Assembly: GCF_954871325.1 (NCBI RefSeq)
Contig: NC_088779.1
Coordinates: 6,264,846 to 6,328,845 of the forward strand
Length of the DNA stretch: 64,000 nucleotides
DNA from: Gordionus sp. m RMFG-2023
Taxonomy: Eukaryota; Nematomorpha; Gordioida; Chordodea; Parachordodidae
Direction of reading: 5' to 3'
The number at the start of each line of letters is the position of its first letter. Positions within the stretch are counted from its first letter, which is position 1. Positions 1 through 12,557 of this stretch are shown piece by piece. The position numbers were made by a program, and so were the translations under genes. The notes under the pieces are model-generated. The model did no database searches. It was not told the origin of the DNA and saw only the letters and a program-made list of their open reading frames with translations.

Positions 1-1867
1 TAGATTGAGTCATCAATGATTTTATTTAATTCATTCTGCCTCTCCCCATACCCTAAAAAGTTCGTCTGAGGTAAAATTTTAGAAAAACTGCCCGCCATTT
101 TATCCATAATGAATGTATTAATCCACTCCGAAAATTCTAATGAATCACAATCACAATGAATATTTTTAGTTTGCGGTGTCAATTTTATACTTACGATGTT
201 GCTAAGTAATCGAAAAGGTTTTCCTGATAAAACAATTAACGGATTTCCAGTTAAAACTAAGGTTTTTAGTTTACTTGGCAAAATTGTGTCAATAAAATAA
301 CTGATCAAGTTATTTGCCAAATTTAAAACCTCTAAGAAGGGTAGATATTTATTGCTAAAACCCAATTTGGGTAAAACTTTCAAATTGTTATAATCTAAGA
401 ACAAAATAATCAGATTTAAGGGATAACAATTTCCGAAAACGTCATTCAAAGAATTAATTTTATTTGATGTCAAGAATATGGCCCTGATCGTTTTATTTAA
501 AGGAGTACAAACAGAGCTCGCAATCCAATCTTTTCTCCAATAATTCATATCACTTCGACTGATATAGAGATTAAATACCAAATCGACGGTAAATTCGCGA
601 TTTAATGGTGCTAGAAAAGAACTGATATCACTGTGCATATTTAATTCTACGCCTATGATCTGCAAAACGGCATTTCTCTTTTTAAATGTTAAAGTATCTT
701 TTTTTTTTGGCGTGTTCACAGTGTTAAGAAATTTATTAAAATTTTTAAGAATCGTATCTACTCTGGCATACAGGCAAGTTATGTATTCGGTATCATTTTC
801 GAATTGTGCCGCATTGGTCAAGCCCTTAAATTTGCCATAAATACAAGGAATTTCGAGAAAAGTGGCGGGGTACGTTTTACAGGATTTGTTATACAAATAT
901 GGAGCTAATTGTAATAAACGGGTGTTAGTTCTAATATACGCACCATCTAGACCTACTGAATATCTAAAAGCGATTTTTCTAAGGTTTAAGAATATTTTTT
1001 TGTCGTAGAAACTTTTCTCGAGTTTCTTGGCAGCTATCCATTTGGTGTAAGTTTCGATCGAGTATCTCGTCACTGAATCGCACCCAAAAAACAAGGGATT
1101 CTTGTCTATGCGCAATAAGAAATTGGAGACGTTGTAAGTGCCGCTATTTCCTATGTCTCTTTGTGCTTTAGTGGTAATATTGGCCAAATGATCGATAAGA
1201 AATTTTGGGATGAAAGATAATAAATTGTTGGAGAGTCCTAAGAAGGTTATATTGGGAGGTAAGTCAAATGACAGTTCTTCGTAAGTCAGTGAGCAATTGT
1301 TCAAAGATAACGTTTTTAAAAGGGGAAGGTTAACGGGAAGTAACTTTAAATCGGATAAGTTTTTATTGTGGTCCAGGTTTAATAGTTTTAAATATGAAGG
1401 CACGTTGGAGGAATGAAATTTAACGAGTATATTAGAGCTTAAATCGATGACATTCAATAACGGTGTAGATACAAAAATAGAATCCGGTAATTCTTTTAAT
1501 TTGTTACGGGTAAGATTTAAATAATACAAGGCTTCGTTGTAGATATTAAAGGAATTAGCACACAACTCCATAATACCGTTGTTATTTAAGGTAAGATATA
1601 AGCGCGTAAACTTGGTTAAGGTAGTCATGTTAAACAGTTTCGCTATATTGAAGGGACAAAGAATCGTTTTCCCCTCTTTACCTATAAAATGCGAATTTTT
1701 TATTTCTAAATGCAGTTCATAAAATCTCATTTCTTCCGCGCTTATAATAGATAATTGAGATTTTATTTGTTTCGCAGCTTTATCCAGTGACATTACCGAG
1801 ACTATGTCTTGGCATAATATTTTGAGTAACTTAAGACTCTTATCAAAACTCACATTGCACAAATTTC
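1..1867 (-). CDS. Leucine-rich-repeat ectodomain protein, large exon, open at the left edge
   Basis: Unidentified extracellular LRR protein. One minus-strand frame is open from about 1867 to base 1 with no stop, roughly 620 codons. It shows two LRR blocks with the LxxLxLxxNxL pattern (for example LYYLNLTRNKLKELP and LKTLVLTGNPLIVL). They are separated by about 200 irregular, Cys-containing residues that begin with an LRRCT-like NPLFFGCDS. The visible C-terminal end is a second LRR cap (IHCDCDSLEFSEWI). Two LRR blocks divided by a Cys-rich region resemble Toll-type or similar receptors (family knowledge), but no membrane segment or TIR domain lies inside the window. The 5' edge is a splice acceptor: TTTTAAG just above 1867, with a stop upstream in frame. 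An alternative acceptor would start the exon at 1848. The C-terminus lies outside the window. Confidence 0.85.
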
Positions 1868-3740
1868 CTTAAAATATATAAATTTTTTAAAAAATGCTAT
1901 TACAAATAATTATTAATGTATATATATAGATATATATAAATATATAAATATACCGGAAAAATATGGATTAGGTGGTGCTACCACAGTCCGTACAAAATAG
2001 TTACCCAATATATTGAAAAATATATAAATTAAAATTAAAAACATTAATAATAGCTATCATATGTCGTATATTTACGTAATCCATTGTATATAATGAAGAT
2101 CATCAAGAAGTCTTTATCTTATATAAAATAATATAATGATATTTATGAAACTTTAAAATTCCGTAAAAAATATTAGTTCACGCAACATCGTAATATAATA
2201 AACTATACTATACTCGATATAATAATATCTTTCGAGAAAGCTTAAATGTTTAAAATATTACTTAATAAAACAATTTTTTTTTATTATATCACCATCAGCG
2301 ATTGGAATAGAATAGGAATTATTTGCCACCTATTTTTATAAAGGGAGTAAGGGGTAGTATGAGATAGACTTTCAAGAAGATAGATTAGAGGATAGGGTAA
2401 AGTAAAATAAAATAAACAATATTTGTAGATGGGAAATATTATCGGTAAAAGAAAAATTTATTTATAAATATATATTTCGATTTTAATTATTCAATTTTTG
2501 ATCACTCATTTATATAACGTTTTAACACATTTTGGCTTAATACATTCTAAAGGAATGGATAATATTAATAAATGAAGTTTTAAGGAATTTTTTCTATTAA
2601 CATCATTGATACACTTCATAATTGATTGGAAATCATACCAGAAGGCCTATTTTTTTTAGGAGGGGTAGGATGAAGTGGAAAAGGGGGGGCGGATACTTTC
2701 TACAAATTTTCTTCTATGTGGATGTTATATCAGAGCCTAAGAAAAGACAGGTTTGGACAAACGTATTATTCGTTGGAATATTATTTTCTAAAAATACTAA
2801 ATACAATATTTAAAAAAAAAATTAGAAGATATGAAAGTCAGAAATGAATCCATAACATGTATCCAGAGGCTAAATGCTAGATGCAAAATCGCGATGTGAT
2901 CGAATATATGATATCTATCATAAAATATACCTTTATTTATTAATTGTTTCATTATTAATATTAGTGAAAAATCATAGTGTTCACAAAAAAGTCATTTTAA
3001 ATTTGGGATTTGTTTTTTTTTTGCATGTCAAAATTATTAATTTATTGTTAAAATATTTATGGGAAAAAAAAATAATTTTAAGATAAGTGTTAAAGAAATT
3101 GTCACCGTGAGTCGTGACTTCGTGGTTAATCAAAATTATTTTTGATTTTTAAAATTTTATTGATTCCTCATTAAATCTTCCTTTACACTGCAATATTATC
3201 GAATCAGGTGCAACATAAATCACATTGCTTTTAAAGCTAAAATAAAATATTATATTTAATAATAAAATATTGAAATATATATACTCTTTACCTTTGATTA
3301 TGATGTTTGAGATCTAAATTTCAAATCAAGAGGTTAAAAAATAGATAGTTTTTAAAAAAATTTGAAAAAAATTATCCCCTATAGGGAGTTGTGCTTTATT
3401 GATGGCATAGCTATTTCAAGTATATATTATATTTTAAAAAAAACCATTATACTATCATTAAGATGCTAAATTTTATTTTAATGGACAACTTTTTTACAAT
3501 TTTAAATTTCATGATATTAATGGCCCCCGAAATTTATATATGGTTCTAATCATCTACCGCGTCCCAGATGTTAGGGAAATGACTTTGCCATTCACATGAA
3601 AAGATAATCTTTCTAATGAATGATCTATCTATTTATAATAGGCGCCTTTTATTTATTCCTTTAATTTATATTTTAAAATAATTATTATTTTAATTGGCAA
3701 TAAGTCTATCAAAGTTCCTTACGCTCTCTGATTATTAAAT
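1868..3740. other. AT-rich stretch, no gene recognised
   Basis: Homopolymer-rich AT sequence with only short, unconvincing open frames. It probably includes the intron upstream of the LRR exon. Nothing else is recognisable. Confidence 0.5.
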
Positions 3741-3746
3741 TTTCAG

Positions 3747-3951
3747 TAGTATTGTTAAGCAGGTCGATTTGATCTGATTTTTAAAAACGGCTAACTCTAC
3801 TCAATATTATTTTATCCATAAAATTATTGCCTAACAAATTTGATCATAGATCGCACAAAGGTTTGGAAATCTATTTGCAAAATCTCGAGGCTTAGGCAAT
3901 ATTTATCTTGCTAAAATATTGGGGCTCAAATCGAGCCCTTTAACAACTCTA
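3747..3951. mobile_element. hAT MITE, TAGTGTTGTTAAACGG family
   Basis: About 205 bp with ends TAGTATTGTTAAGC and CAACTCTA and internal inverted motifs (AAACGGCTAACTC, ATTTTATCC, GGGCTCAAATCGAGCC). Flanks are ATTTTCAG and ATCTTCAG, a 7/8 target duplication. The 8-bp duplication plus a TAGTG-type end points to the hAT superfamily. Relatives lie at 5691, 15862, 31086, 39610 and 41818. Confidence 0.75.
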
Positions 3952-4008
3952 ATCTTCAGTTTATCATATTTTTTTTTTCCACCATTCGTAGAAATCTAGG
4001 ACAGTAAC

Positions 4009-4157
4009 TTTAGTAATTCTTCCCAATTGATAGTCTTTTTCCAGCGTATTAATATATCATAATTGATTTTGACACAAAATTCAGATAAGTAAGTGTAGCA
4101 GAACGTCGATCGGATTATTTTCGAGTATAGTAGGAAAATGAGGAACCGAATGCACAT
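4009..4157 (-). CDS. Candidate signal-peptide exon for the LRR gene
   Basis: Minus-strand frame starting MCIRFLIFLLYSKIIRS, a short hydrophobic signal-like leader followed by a Cys-bearing stretch. If it uses the donor AAA|GTTACTG at 4009 and the alternative acceptor at 1848, the reading frame joins the LRR exon in phase 2. The joint is inferred only from phase and splice letters. The leader is not strongly hydrophobic, and a shadow frame exists on the other strand. A longer methionine start lies at 4205. Confidence 0.25.
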
Positions 4158-4395
4158 AGTTTTATTGACTCCCGACAGACGTGTCAAGGTTGCCCCTTTA
4201 AACATTTCGAAGTGGATAACGACAAAAATTCGAAAAGGCTACGTTGATACTAATATAAATACATTTTCTAGAAATGTATTGAACCTACACATTATGATAC
4301 ATTTTCTCGACAACTTATTTTTAATAATGGCATTTTTTTTATTTAATCTTTTATCAAGTAGATATATTAGTTAGAGGATATTTGAATATATCTGT

Positions 4396-4609
4396 GAGAG
4401 ATCTGCAGAGGTATCATTTGCACGAGTCCCGGATCTTTTTTTTAAAAATATATTATATTTATTTCTAATTTTTATAGCTAATAATGGTAATATTTGGTTT
4501 TCAAATATACGGCCCAGCCCTGGCCAGGGTATATTTTAAAAAATAAAAATACGGCCCGGGTTGACTGGCGGCACCGGGCCTGGCTTAGAGCCCGGTTTGC
4601 AAGTCTCTG
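4396..4609. mobile_element. GC-block MITE, CAGAGACCTGCA family
   Basis: Ends GAGAGATCTGCAGAGG and GCAAGTCTCTG are imperfect inverted repeats. Inside are CCCGG/GGCCCGGG blocks separated by T and A runs. Flanks ATATCTGT and TTATCTAT match at 6 of 8 bases. Relatives are at 17862-18280, 45214-45379 and 57771-57998. Confidence 0.65.
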
Positions 4610-5204
4610 TTATCTATAATATTTACAGAATAGCAATAATAACGCATATATTCTTATTTGATTTGTTAACATAAATATGTTTCTAAGTTTCATCAAGAAG
4701 AAACATCTCATCCTAAGACTGAATTTGACTTTATAAAAGGCCATTTACTTAATATAAATAAATTAACCGAACAATCATTAGGGAGTAAATGTTATTCATT
4801 TTTTTATAATCGAACTTGATATAAATTATGTAATCTATATTTTATTCAAATCTATATTTTTAAAAAAACTCCCTCTTTATAAGAGCATTATCATCTGGAT
4901 GGGAAGTGTCTAAAATGAGATGATGATATATGGATATTACTAATAGTTTTTATGAAGAAACATGAGTGAATCAGCATTAACAGGAGCCTATACATTGTTG
5001 AAAAATAAAAATCCTTTGGAGAAAAAGTCAGATAAAATATGTATTCAAAGTAACTTCCTAATACACGACGAATATGAAAGGTAATGTATATATAAATGAT
5101 ATATTAAAGGAAAGGCGATTATATCAATATCGGATGAATAATTTAAATTATTCTAATAATTCGATCAAATATCATTTATTAGACAATTCAAATCAAATTA
5201 TTGG

Positions 5205-5340
5205 AATAATTTGACTGAATTTTCGAATAATTTGACTGAATTTTCGAATAATTTGACTGAATTTTCGAATAATTTGACTGAATTTTCGAATAATTTGACT
5301 GAATTTTCGAATAATTTGACTGAATTTTCGAATAATTTAG
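5205..5340. repeat. 21-bp tandem repeat, about 6.4 copies
   Basis: The unit AATAATTTGACTGAATTTTCG starts at 5205, 5226, 5247, 5268, 5289 and 5310 and breaks down near 5335. It lies within an older transposon-like tract rich in GAATAATTCGA motifs. Confidence 0.9.
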
Positions 5341-5539
5341 CATAATTATTATGATGTGATTAACAGGTATACATCATCGTCTCCCAAGACTTTTATTAGT
5401 TTGAACTAATTTACAGTCAAAAAAATCGCATCCAGTAAGAAAAATCTATTTACCTTAAAAAGTGGCGTGACATTATTAATTAAATAAATGCATTAATCTC
5501 GTTAATAACTTGATCGAATATCATAAAGATTATATGAAT

Positions 5540-5685
5540 TATTTTATATTAAAATAAACAAATTAATCGAATAATTCGCTAATAAATATATACGTTATAG
5601 TAAATTATTTGGTTCGTTACAAATCGAATGCATATGAATAATGCCCTATTCAATTCGTATTGGTTTTTGAGTAGACCTACTATAC
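5540..5685. mobile_element. Decayed end of a TAGGCCTATTCAAAAA hAT element
   Basis: TTCGAATG and CCCTATTCAATTCG motifs lead to TTTTTGAGTAGACCTAC. This resembles the right end of the intact relative at 18297-19926 (TTTTTGAATAGGCCTA). The left end is not clear; 5100-5540 may be its degraded body. Confidence 0.5.
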
Positions 5686-5690
5686 ACGAG

Positions 5691-5886
5691 TAGTATTTTT
5701 AAACGGTTCTTTTTGAGCCGATTTTTAAAAGCGGCCAACTCATTATTTTAGCCAGGAAAATATTTCCTAAGCATCAAGATTCCGCTATTAGATGTTTAGA
5801 CCTTAGGTCCATCTGCGTAATATTCGTCTGGATAAAATATTGAGTTAGCCGTTTTTAAAAATCAAATGGAGCCGTTTAACAACACT
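5691..5886. mobile_element. hAT MITE, TAGTGTTGTTAAACGG family
   Basis: Left end TAGTATTTTTAAACGG, right end CCGTTTAACAACACTG. The internal body (AGCCAGGAAAATATT, TGGATAAAATATTGAGTTAGCCG) matches the copies at 31086 and 41818. No convincing target duplication, probably because it sits against the older hAT end before it. Confidence 0.75.
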
Positions 5887-6116
5887 GTTGTCCTTAATTA
5901 CCTTCATCGCAATTTTGATGGTGATTTAAAAATGCCTTTATTTCTCGAATTCCCTCGTTTTTGAAATCGTAATGTTACAACAATAATTCATCACTTATTT
6001 TAAATAATTAGAAATACATATTCTAACATATCTAATTGTTTTGAAATTAATCATATTTTATACTCAAATGCTATATTATAGTTTTTTTTATAAAAAAAAA
6101 GAGTAGTTTCTTAAAA

Positions 6117-9100
6117 ATGTCATTTTGCGATTCGTTATTAATAACGATTATATGGTTTCAAAAATTGTCGCGATCCTCGGGAAAACTTATTTGGAGTTTC
6201 GAAGATGCACAAGATGCCCAAAATATCATTTTCAATCCTAAAAGTAGAATAAAATTAAGCGTAGACACGAACAATTTAAAAAGTGGCTTCATTTGGCTTG
6301 TAGCTAAAATTTGCATTTTCAAAAAATATTCCCATTCCGAAGCCATTGTAAGTTGCCCTTTGCCAGGTAAAATCGTCAGTTTGTAAAAATAAATTTTTTG
6401 TTTGGTAACATTGTTACTGTATAATTACTAAATCTGTAGGATGTGTCCTGGTTCGACTTATTACTAAACATCCGGCTGCTTAGCCAGCTATATAGATTCG
6501 ACCAAACAGCTTATAAAGTAAGAAAAAAAAATTAAAAATTAAAACAAAATAACGAGAAAAAAAAAAATTACAAAAAAATAAACAATGCCACCCAAACATT
6601 TTTAAAAAAATACCAAAATAGGGTGTCTTAGTTCAAAAACTGTTAAGCCAGTATCAAAAATAAGTAGAACCAGGGCCCACTCTTAAGGATATTTTGGTAT
6701 AAAATATTTTTATGTAAATATTTAAATAAAATTAGGCATAATTTTAAAAAAAAGTTAATTAAACACGTAAAATAAATCAAAAGGAATTTTTTTTTTCTTA
6801 ATAGGGAATATGATAAATTTTTTTATTCTAATTTAAAATAACAAAATTATGTTACAACAAAATATAGGTACCTATCCTATTTCTTTGATAATCCGTGACT
6901 GTCCAATAGAAGATTTAATATGCCGAGAGACGGGTCGTAAAAATATCGAAGAAGAATTTCTTCTGAATGACACTGTTGACACCGTATTGGATAACTTGAA
7001 GTTCATATCGATAGTTAACGAACAAAACTGCTATGCGTGGTCGGCTTCCATCTATTCCACTAAACAAGTTAGACCCCTGGAAAGTGATAATACAGTATTC
7101 ACTCAGTCTTCTAATTCGACTATACGTGAAATTTCGGATTTGACACTTAATATTCTCTTAAAAGTATGGATATCGTATGAAGAGAAACTTATGATTTCGT
7201 CTTGGCTAGAGCCATCAGTTGTGCCAGTTAGTAAGAGTAAGATAATGAATGAGGATTTAAACAAGGTACCATTATTAACAGAAATATTCGCTTCCAAATC
7301 ATTTTACCCTGTTTTAAGTAATGTTGACACTTTTTTGAACACGGAAGCACCCATAAAAACATTATTTGAATATAAAAATGGTGTTTTTAATTTAAACATC
7401 AGCGGTATCAGGTATGAGAGGATCGATGCCTCTATACAATTTATGATTCATAAAGCCACTTTCGGTATTTACGATTGTTTTATTCGGGAGGCGTATTATG
7501 AATTACCCATATATCCTATCCATCCCAATGTTTTCAAGAGTAAATCCGATTGTCAAAAATTTTATACTAAACCTTTAACTTTCCACAATCCATGTTCTAG
7601 AGGTACAGGGATGGTGTTTTTAAATAATTTTTTATTCACTACAAAAGATAACTATCTAACGTTGCACAAAATTTCTTGCCAAATACCTGGAAATCCGACC
7701 GAAGAAATAATCTTCATTCAATACATCGCTGATGGCACTGTCTTCTTTCAAACATCTAAGAAAAATATATGGATGTACTCCGATATAAATGGACGTTATA
7801 AAAGGTTGCATCATCCTTATAAAGGTGTATTCGAAGGAATCAAAACGAACGATTGGTGTTACAAAAACAATATTTCTAAAAGGTCTAACCAAGAAATATA
7901 TGCATGGGACTTCAATAGAGTCTTTATGTTGGATTTCTATAAACTATCTCCTTTGAAATTGATGGTAGATACGGATTACACACCATTCGTAACCATTTTT
8001 GACATTTTGGAACACAATTATACATCCAAATCATCGAAGCTCATTTCGTTGTTTAAAGCGGCTCATCTTATTTATTTAGATTTTTTAATTTACGATCGCA
8101 AAGCAGGTGATTTTTTCATGTTAAGATACGATTCGTCCCACAATGAAACCCTAAACATGGGCATTGTTTTGAATCTTAAAGGTTGGTTAATAATTAACGA
8201 CTCTGAAGAATTATATACTTTATCTCATGATACAACATTCCTCATGGGAATACTTTATAATGCAAACAAGGCATACATAATAAAAGAACTGGAAGATTCA
8301 GTGGAAGCTTTTATATTATATGAAAGAAAGGGTATCGATAATGCCTCTTCGATAGTTCATATCCTGAATGACGGTTCTAGCCAAACTCTCATTTTATTGA
8401 GTAACAGCTCCGTTATTTATATTAAAGATTGTGATGTTTCAATGAAAATAAGTTTTCAGATTGGTTATAACTCTTCACAAATATTCATGTTATATTTTGA
8501 TTACCAATTAAGACTTCAAATAAACAAATTTGATATCGTGTATTCGAAAGATTACGTTATAAATCCGAAAAAACGGCAACTTTCTTTGGATATGATACTC
8601 TACCGTGCTATCTATCCCCAAAATGAATGCCCGTTTATAATGTTTAGGAGTGATTTTGCTAATCAAATATATTATCTCGATATGGGCGAGAATTTGACAC
8701 TCGAAGCCACACTTTACTACTTACCTCAAAAGATACAAGAAATTGATTTCCAAGCTATTGATAAAAAATACTTGAAAATAAATATTTACAAAGTGGTGAC
8801 GACTAAAATAGGTGCCTTGGAGGCTAAAAAAATAATTAATATTCAACCTAGTAATTTGAAGGGTGCGGCAGTTATAGCTGTAAAACCTTCTAAAACGGCT
8901 TTAGCTTGTCCATTGGTAGACCATAAGGCATTTGTATCATTTAGGTGCCCGCCGTCGAGAAAATTAAAAATAAAGTTATCTTATGGAATTTTGAGCAAAA
9001 GTTGTGAACAATTTAAATATATCCACATTCCCCGTCTTAAGGATGATAGCTTAAATGACGTATATAGTGAGGACTCAATCTTTAATTATACCGAGGGGTA

Positions 9101-9827
9101 TGTAAAAGTAGAGTATCTGAATTTGGTTTACGGGTGTCCATGGTTATACCCTTACAGTAAGCCCTTGCTACCTATATTATCATTATATGATGGGGAAACC
9201 TTAGTGAAAAATCTAACGCAATCAAATTTCGTGCTAATTGAACTCAACGGAAGAAATGATTTTGTATATAATGCTACCATGAGAGATGCAGGCTGTGTTA
9301 GTCCCGCTCCGACTATAAAAGAATTTATGCGAAAGCAAAAAATTGGATCAGGCACAAAGAGAACATTATTATCCATGTCAATTAATCAGAAAATGCTAGT
9401 AAAATACTTTTCTCAAAAGGATTGCTTTTCTCCACTAATTTCAAAACAAAGTAATGATTCTACGGATATGGGCAATTTAATCAATAATATTGCATATGAT
9501 CAGGATTTAAATCGAGAAAGATACGAAATATTAAATGGAACCGGCGTGTCTTCTTTGTTATTCCAGAACACGGAATTTCCTGTATATGTTTTTGGACTCT
9601 ACCTCATTGATGAAAAGGCCAGTTTTTGCGCTTTGAACGCTACGTTTGCTGTAAAAATATATGGTTACCTTCCAGGAGTTCATGCACCCAGACATATGCT
9701 GGCAATAGAGTTTTCTTGCGCCGCGTTGATACTTTTATTTTCTGTATATTATTTAATCTTTACTGGAGTTAAGAATAATGAAATAAGGCTATATAAGCTT
9801 GAATTATCCTTATCTAATACACAATAA
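6117..9827 (+). CDS. CATSPERE: CatSper channel auxiliary subunit epsilon (CATSPERE-like)
   Basis: Single-pass membrane subunit of the sperm flagellar CatSper calcium channel (role from family knowledge). Exon 1 is 6117-6347, ending at donor GTAAGT; its start, MSFCDSLLITIIWFQ, and the following IKLSVDTNN resemble the CATSPERE N-terminus. A probable exon 2 is 6440-6517 (TGTAG acceptor, GTAAGA donor, phase 0). The main exon is open to the stop at 9827, with a methionine at 6849. It carries the pattern shared by CatSper delta and epsilon: FGIYDCFI, NDWCYKNN, a Cys-rich block from ACPLVDHKAF, VYGCPWLYPY, FVYNATMRDAGC, YEILNGTG, then SFCALNATFAVKIYGYLPG. One membrane helix follows (about main-exon residues 952-976) with a short cytosolic tail. 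Length fits the family (about 950-1,100 residues). The joint between exon 2 and the main exon is unsolved: acceptor AATATAG|GT near 6867 needs phase 1, so a small exon may be missing. Confidence 0.85.
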
Positions 9828-10907
9828 TTATATATTAAGTAAGTTAATTTAACTAAAAAACATTAATTAAATTTTTAAAAAATTTGTTAATATACTTATT
9901 ATTTATCTACCATAAGAGCATTAAAATGATATTTTTGGCACATCATAGAGTTTTTATATTTAAATTAAAGTATAATATATGTAATGATCAAAACATTTAT
10001 ATATAATACATACATTAAGGATAAATAATGAACAAACTGGAACTAATATACAATTTTAAACATGTCATTATTATGTCTGTGCCGTCACTTGCATCTCTCA
10101 GTTTGTTATAAACTAAGTGTTAAAAAAGGATGCAGGCTCGAGCTTTTGTTATGAATATACCTTTAAGCGTTTGATTCCAATATGGACATCAAATAGGAAT
10201 ATCGATATCTTACTTTTTATAATTCATAATATAAAATATGCAAATCGAATTAATAAAAGATAAAAAAATATATATTATCATTGTCATAAATCATTTATAA
10301 ACATTACGCTATCATTTTTAGCATCGATGTAAATAAATTAAATTATATTATTCCTTTCAAAATAATTATATTGCTACGCAATTGTCGATTATTTAAAAAA
10401 ATATATACATAAATTTTTAAATATGAATATGAAATATCGCGAATTTAAGGTAATCACGACTTATTTATATTATATACGCGAAATCTATTAAATAATGTAG
10501 CACGATCGAATATAAAAATAGCGAATAAAATATTTTAAAAAGAATTCAAGTTATACTCATAAGTTACACTTTATAGTAGTGAATTTTAGTTATATATTTC
10601 TAATGCTAATTAGTGCTAATGAGTTAATGGATATCCGTACCTTTAACGAAGATTGGTTCGGTTAAAGTTTTTTTAAAAATAATCTCGGATCGGTTTGAAC
10701 CTTTAAAAGTCTGCTTTCATTTTGGAATATTTCTTGATTGAGTATATGAAGCTTAGATATGTTTTATCAATACTCCTGGCTACTGAGTCAAACTTTTATA
10801 GTAATCTTGCTTTTCTTGAGACTTACATAAATTTTGTCTTTCTCAAAATATTTCTTTAATGTGGGAATCTGATGTATTAAAATTATTTAATTTGATATTT
10901 GATTAGT
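9828..10907. other. 3' flank of CATSPERE, no gene seen
   Basis: AT-rich sequence with several AATAAA-like words, for example near 10250. No open frame or clear repeat is recognised, apart from a weak inverted motif (GGTTCGG / CGGTTTGAACC) around 10650-10700 that may be a worn MITE end. Confidence 0.5.
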
Positions 10908-11178
10908 TGTAGCAAATGTTGAATTAATGAGAAAAATAATAAATGTTTATTTATTTTCAAGAAATGTCAATTAGATTATTATTCTTTTGATAATATGTTT
11001 TTATTGAAAAAATAATATTTTATTCAGTGTGTGATTTTTTATGAAATGAGTTATATATTTATGAATTGGAATTTGAATTATTTGATATGATTATTATTAT
11101 TATATTATTGGATTTGATATGAAAAATAAAGTGTGATTCTTATAGTTTAAAATTTATCGTATCAAAGAGGTAAAAAAG
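10908..11178 (+). repeat. 5' LTR of the gag-protease element
   Basis: Begins TGTAGCAAATGTTGAATT and runs to TATCAAAGAGGTAAAAAAG. The sequence directly after it starts TGGTACACG, a plausible primer-binding position. The same sequence recurs at 13801. Confidence 0.8.
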
Positions 11179-11714
11179 TGGTACACGTTGAACCAGGATC
11201 GAAATTTTACTGGGAAAAATATTTAAATAAAGAGAAACAAATCTATAGGACGCAGTTCCTAAAGAAGATCATTTTTATTCGAGGAAGAAATTTGAAGGAT
11301 CATTAGAATCCGGATAAAAAAGGTAAATAAAAATATATTGTATTTGTTAAATATCTTGTTGTACACAAAGCAATTATTGTTTCTGATAAAATTTCTATTA
11401 TCAATTTTAATGAGAACATGGTTATTTTTTTATTAGTAATCATAGGGATTTTAACTTTAATAAAATGCAAATTTATAAGAATAATTTTGTTAAATTTAAT
11501 TCGAGTTTTGATAAATTGGATGTGACCAATTGTGTGGTTACAGCTTTAATTTTTTCATCTTGTATATTTCATTGATTTTTATTATACATTTAATTAAGAA
11601 TAAATATTTTACAAATAAAGTGAGTAAGTTAGATGATTCTAAGGTTGTGGATGTGAATCCTATGACATCTGATAAGTTTTCAGATTTTCTGAAGATCTAA
11701 AAAATAGTTTAAAT

Positions 11715-12557
11715 TTGATTCTAATTGAACTTAGAAATTTAAATATCCAGAAAATAAGTAATTCCAGTGGGAATGAGAAGTCAAATACTAATAAAGTGCC
11801 TATTGTTGGTAAAAGTATTATGACGTCAAAAGATATAAGTGTTAGTTTAGATTCATTTATGAGTGAAATTACAGAGAAAATTTCAGAAATTGTGATTAAT
11901 AAACCTCTGAAGGTTGTAAAAGATCATGATGTTACTAACAATGTTAAAAGAAATGAAAATGAATGTGTAATTTCAAATGATATAAAAGAAATTAAAGAAA
12001 ATTTGAAGAATATTTCTAAAGATATAGATACAATTAGACATAAGAATCATAATTTTAGTGAAAATTGTGAAATTTGTGGCCGGAGGGGTCATAGTGGGAA
12101 AAATTGTTTTCCGCGTGGGCGAAAAATCAATGAAAATGTGAATGTAAAATTAAATGATAAAAATGATATAATTTGTCATCGATGTGGTTTTACAGGTCAT
12201 TTAAAAAAGAATTGCATGGTGAAAGAAGCAAATTTTAAAGATGGTTTTCTAAAGAGACCACCGGTATTGACAAATCCAGTAGTACGTAATATAAAAGATT
12301 CTATTATTTTAAATTCAAGTGAAAAAGATGTGAGCAATACAGATAATGACCGAATGTGTTATAAATGTGAGAAAATGGTTCATGTGGCCATGAATTGTGC
12401 TCAATATGTGAGTGAATTGCAAGGACTATATGATTTGAAGGAGAATCATATAGAAATTGAAAAATCATATATTAATAATAAAATTTGTAATATATATAGT
12501 TTAAAAAGAATTTCAATATATTTAATAAAAAAAATATGGATATTCAGAGGCCATTAA
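11715..12557 (+). CDS. Fossil gag-like frame with three CCHC zinc knuckles
   Basis: Part of the LTR element. The N-terminal part is Lys/Asn-rich without a recognised capsid domain. Three knuckles follow: CEICGRRGHSGKNC, CHRCGFTGHLKKNC and the weaker CYKCEKMVHVAMNC. Such knuckles bind RNA in gag proteins (family knowledge). Treated as a relic. Confidence 0.75.
   Translation: MILIELRNLNIQKISNSSGNEKSNTNKVPIVGKSIMTSKDISVSLDSFMSEITEKISEIVINKPLKVVKDHDVTNNVKRNENECVISNDIKEIKENLKNISKDIDTIRHKNHNFSENCEICGRRGHSGKNCFPRGRKINENVNVKLNDKNDIICHRCGFTGHLKKNCMVKEANFKDGFLKRPPVLTNPVVRNIKDSIILNSSEKDVSNTDNDRMCYKCEKMVHVAMNCAQYVSELQGLYDLKENHIEIEKSYINNKICNIYSLKRISIYLIKKIWIFRGH

Noticed and set aside
655-840. Plus-strand frame of 61 codons
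   Set aside because: Antisense shadow of the LRR exon.
7103-9376. Minus-strand frames inside 7103-9376
   Set aside because: Shadows of the CatSper epsilon exon.
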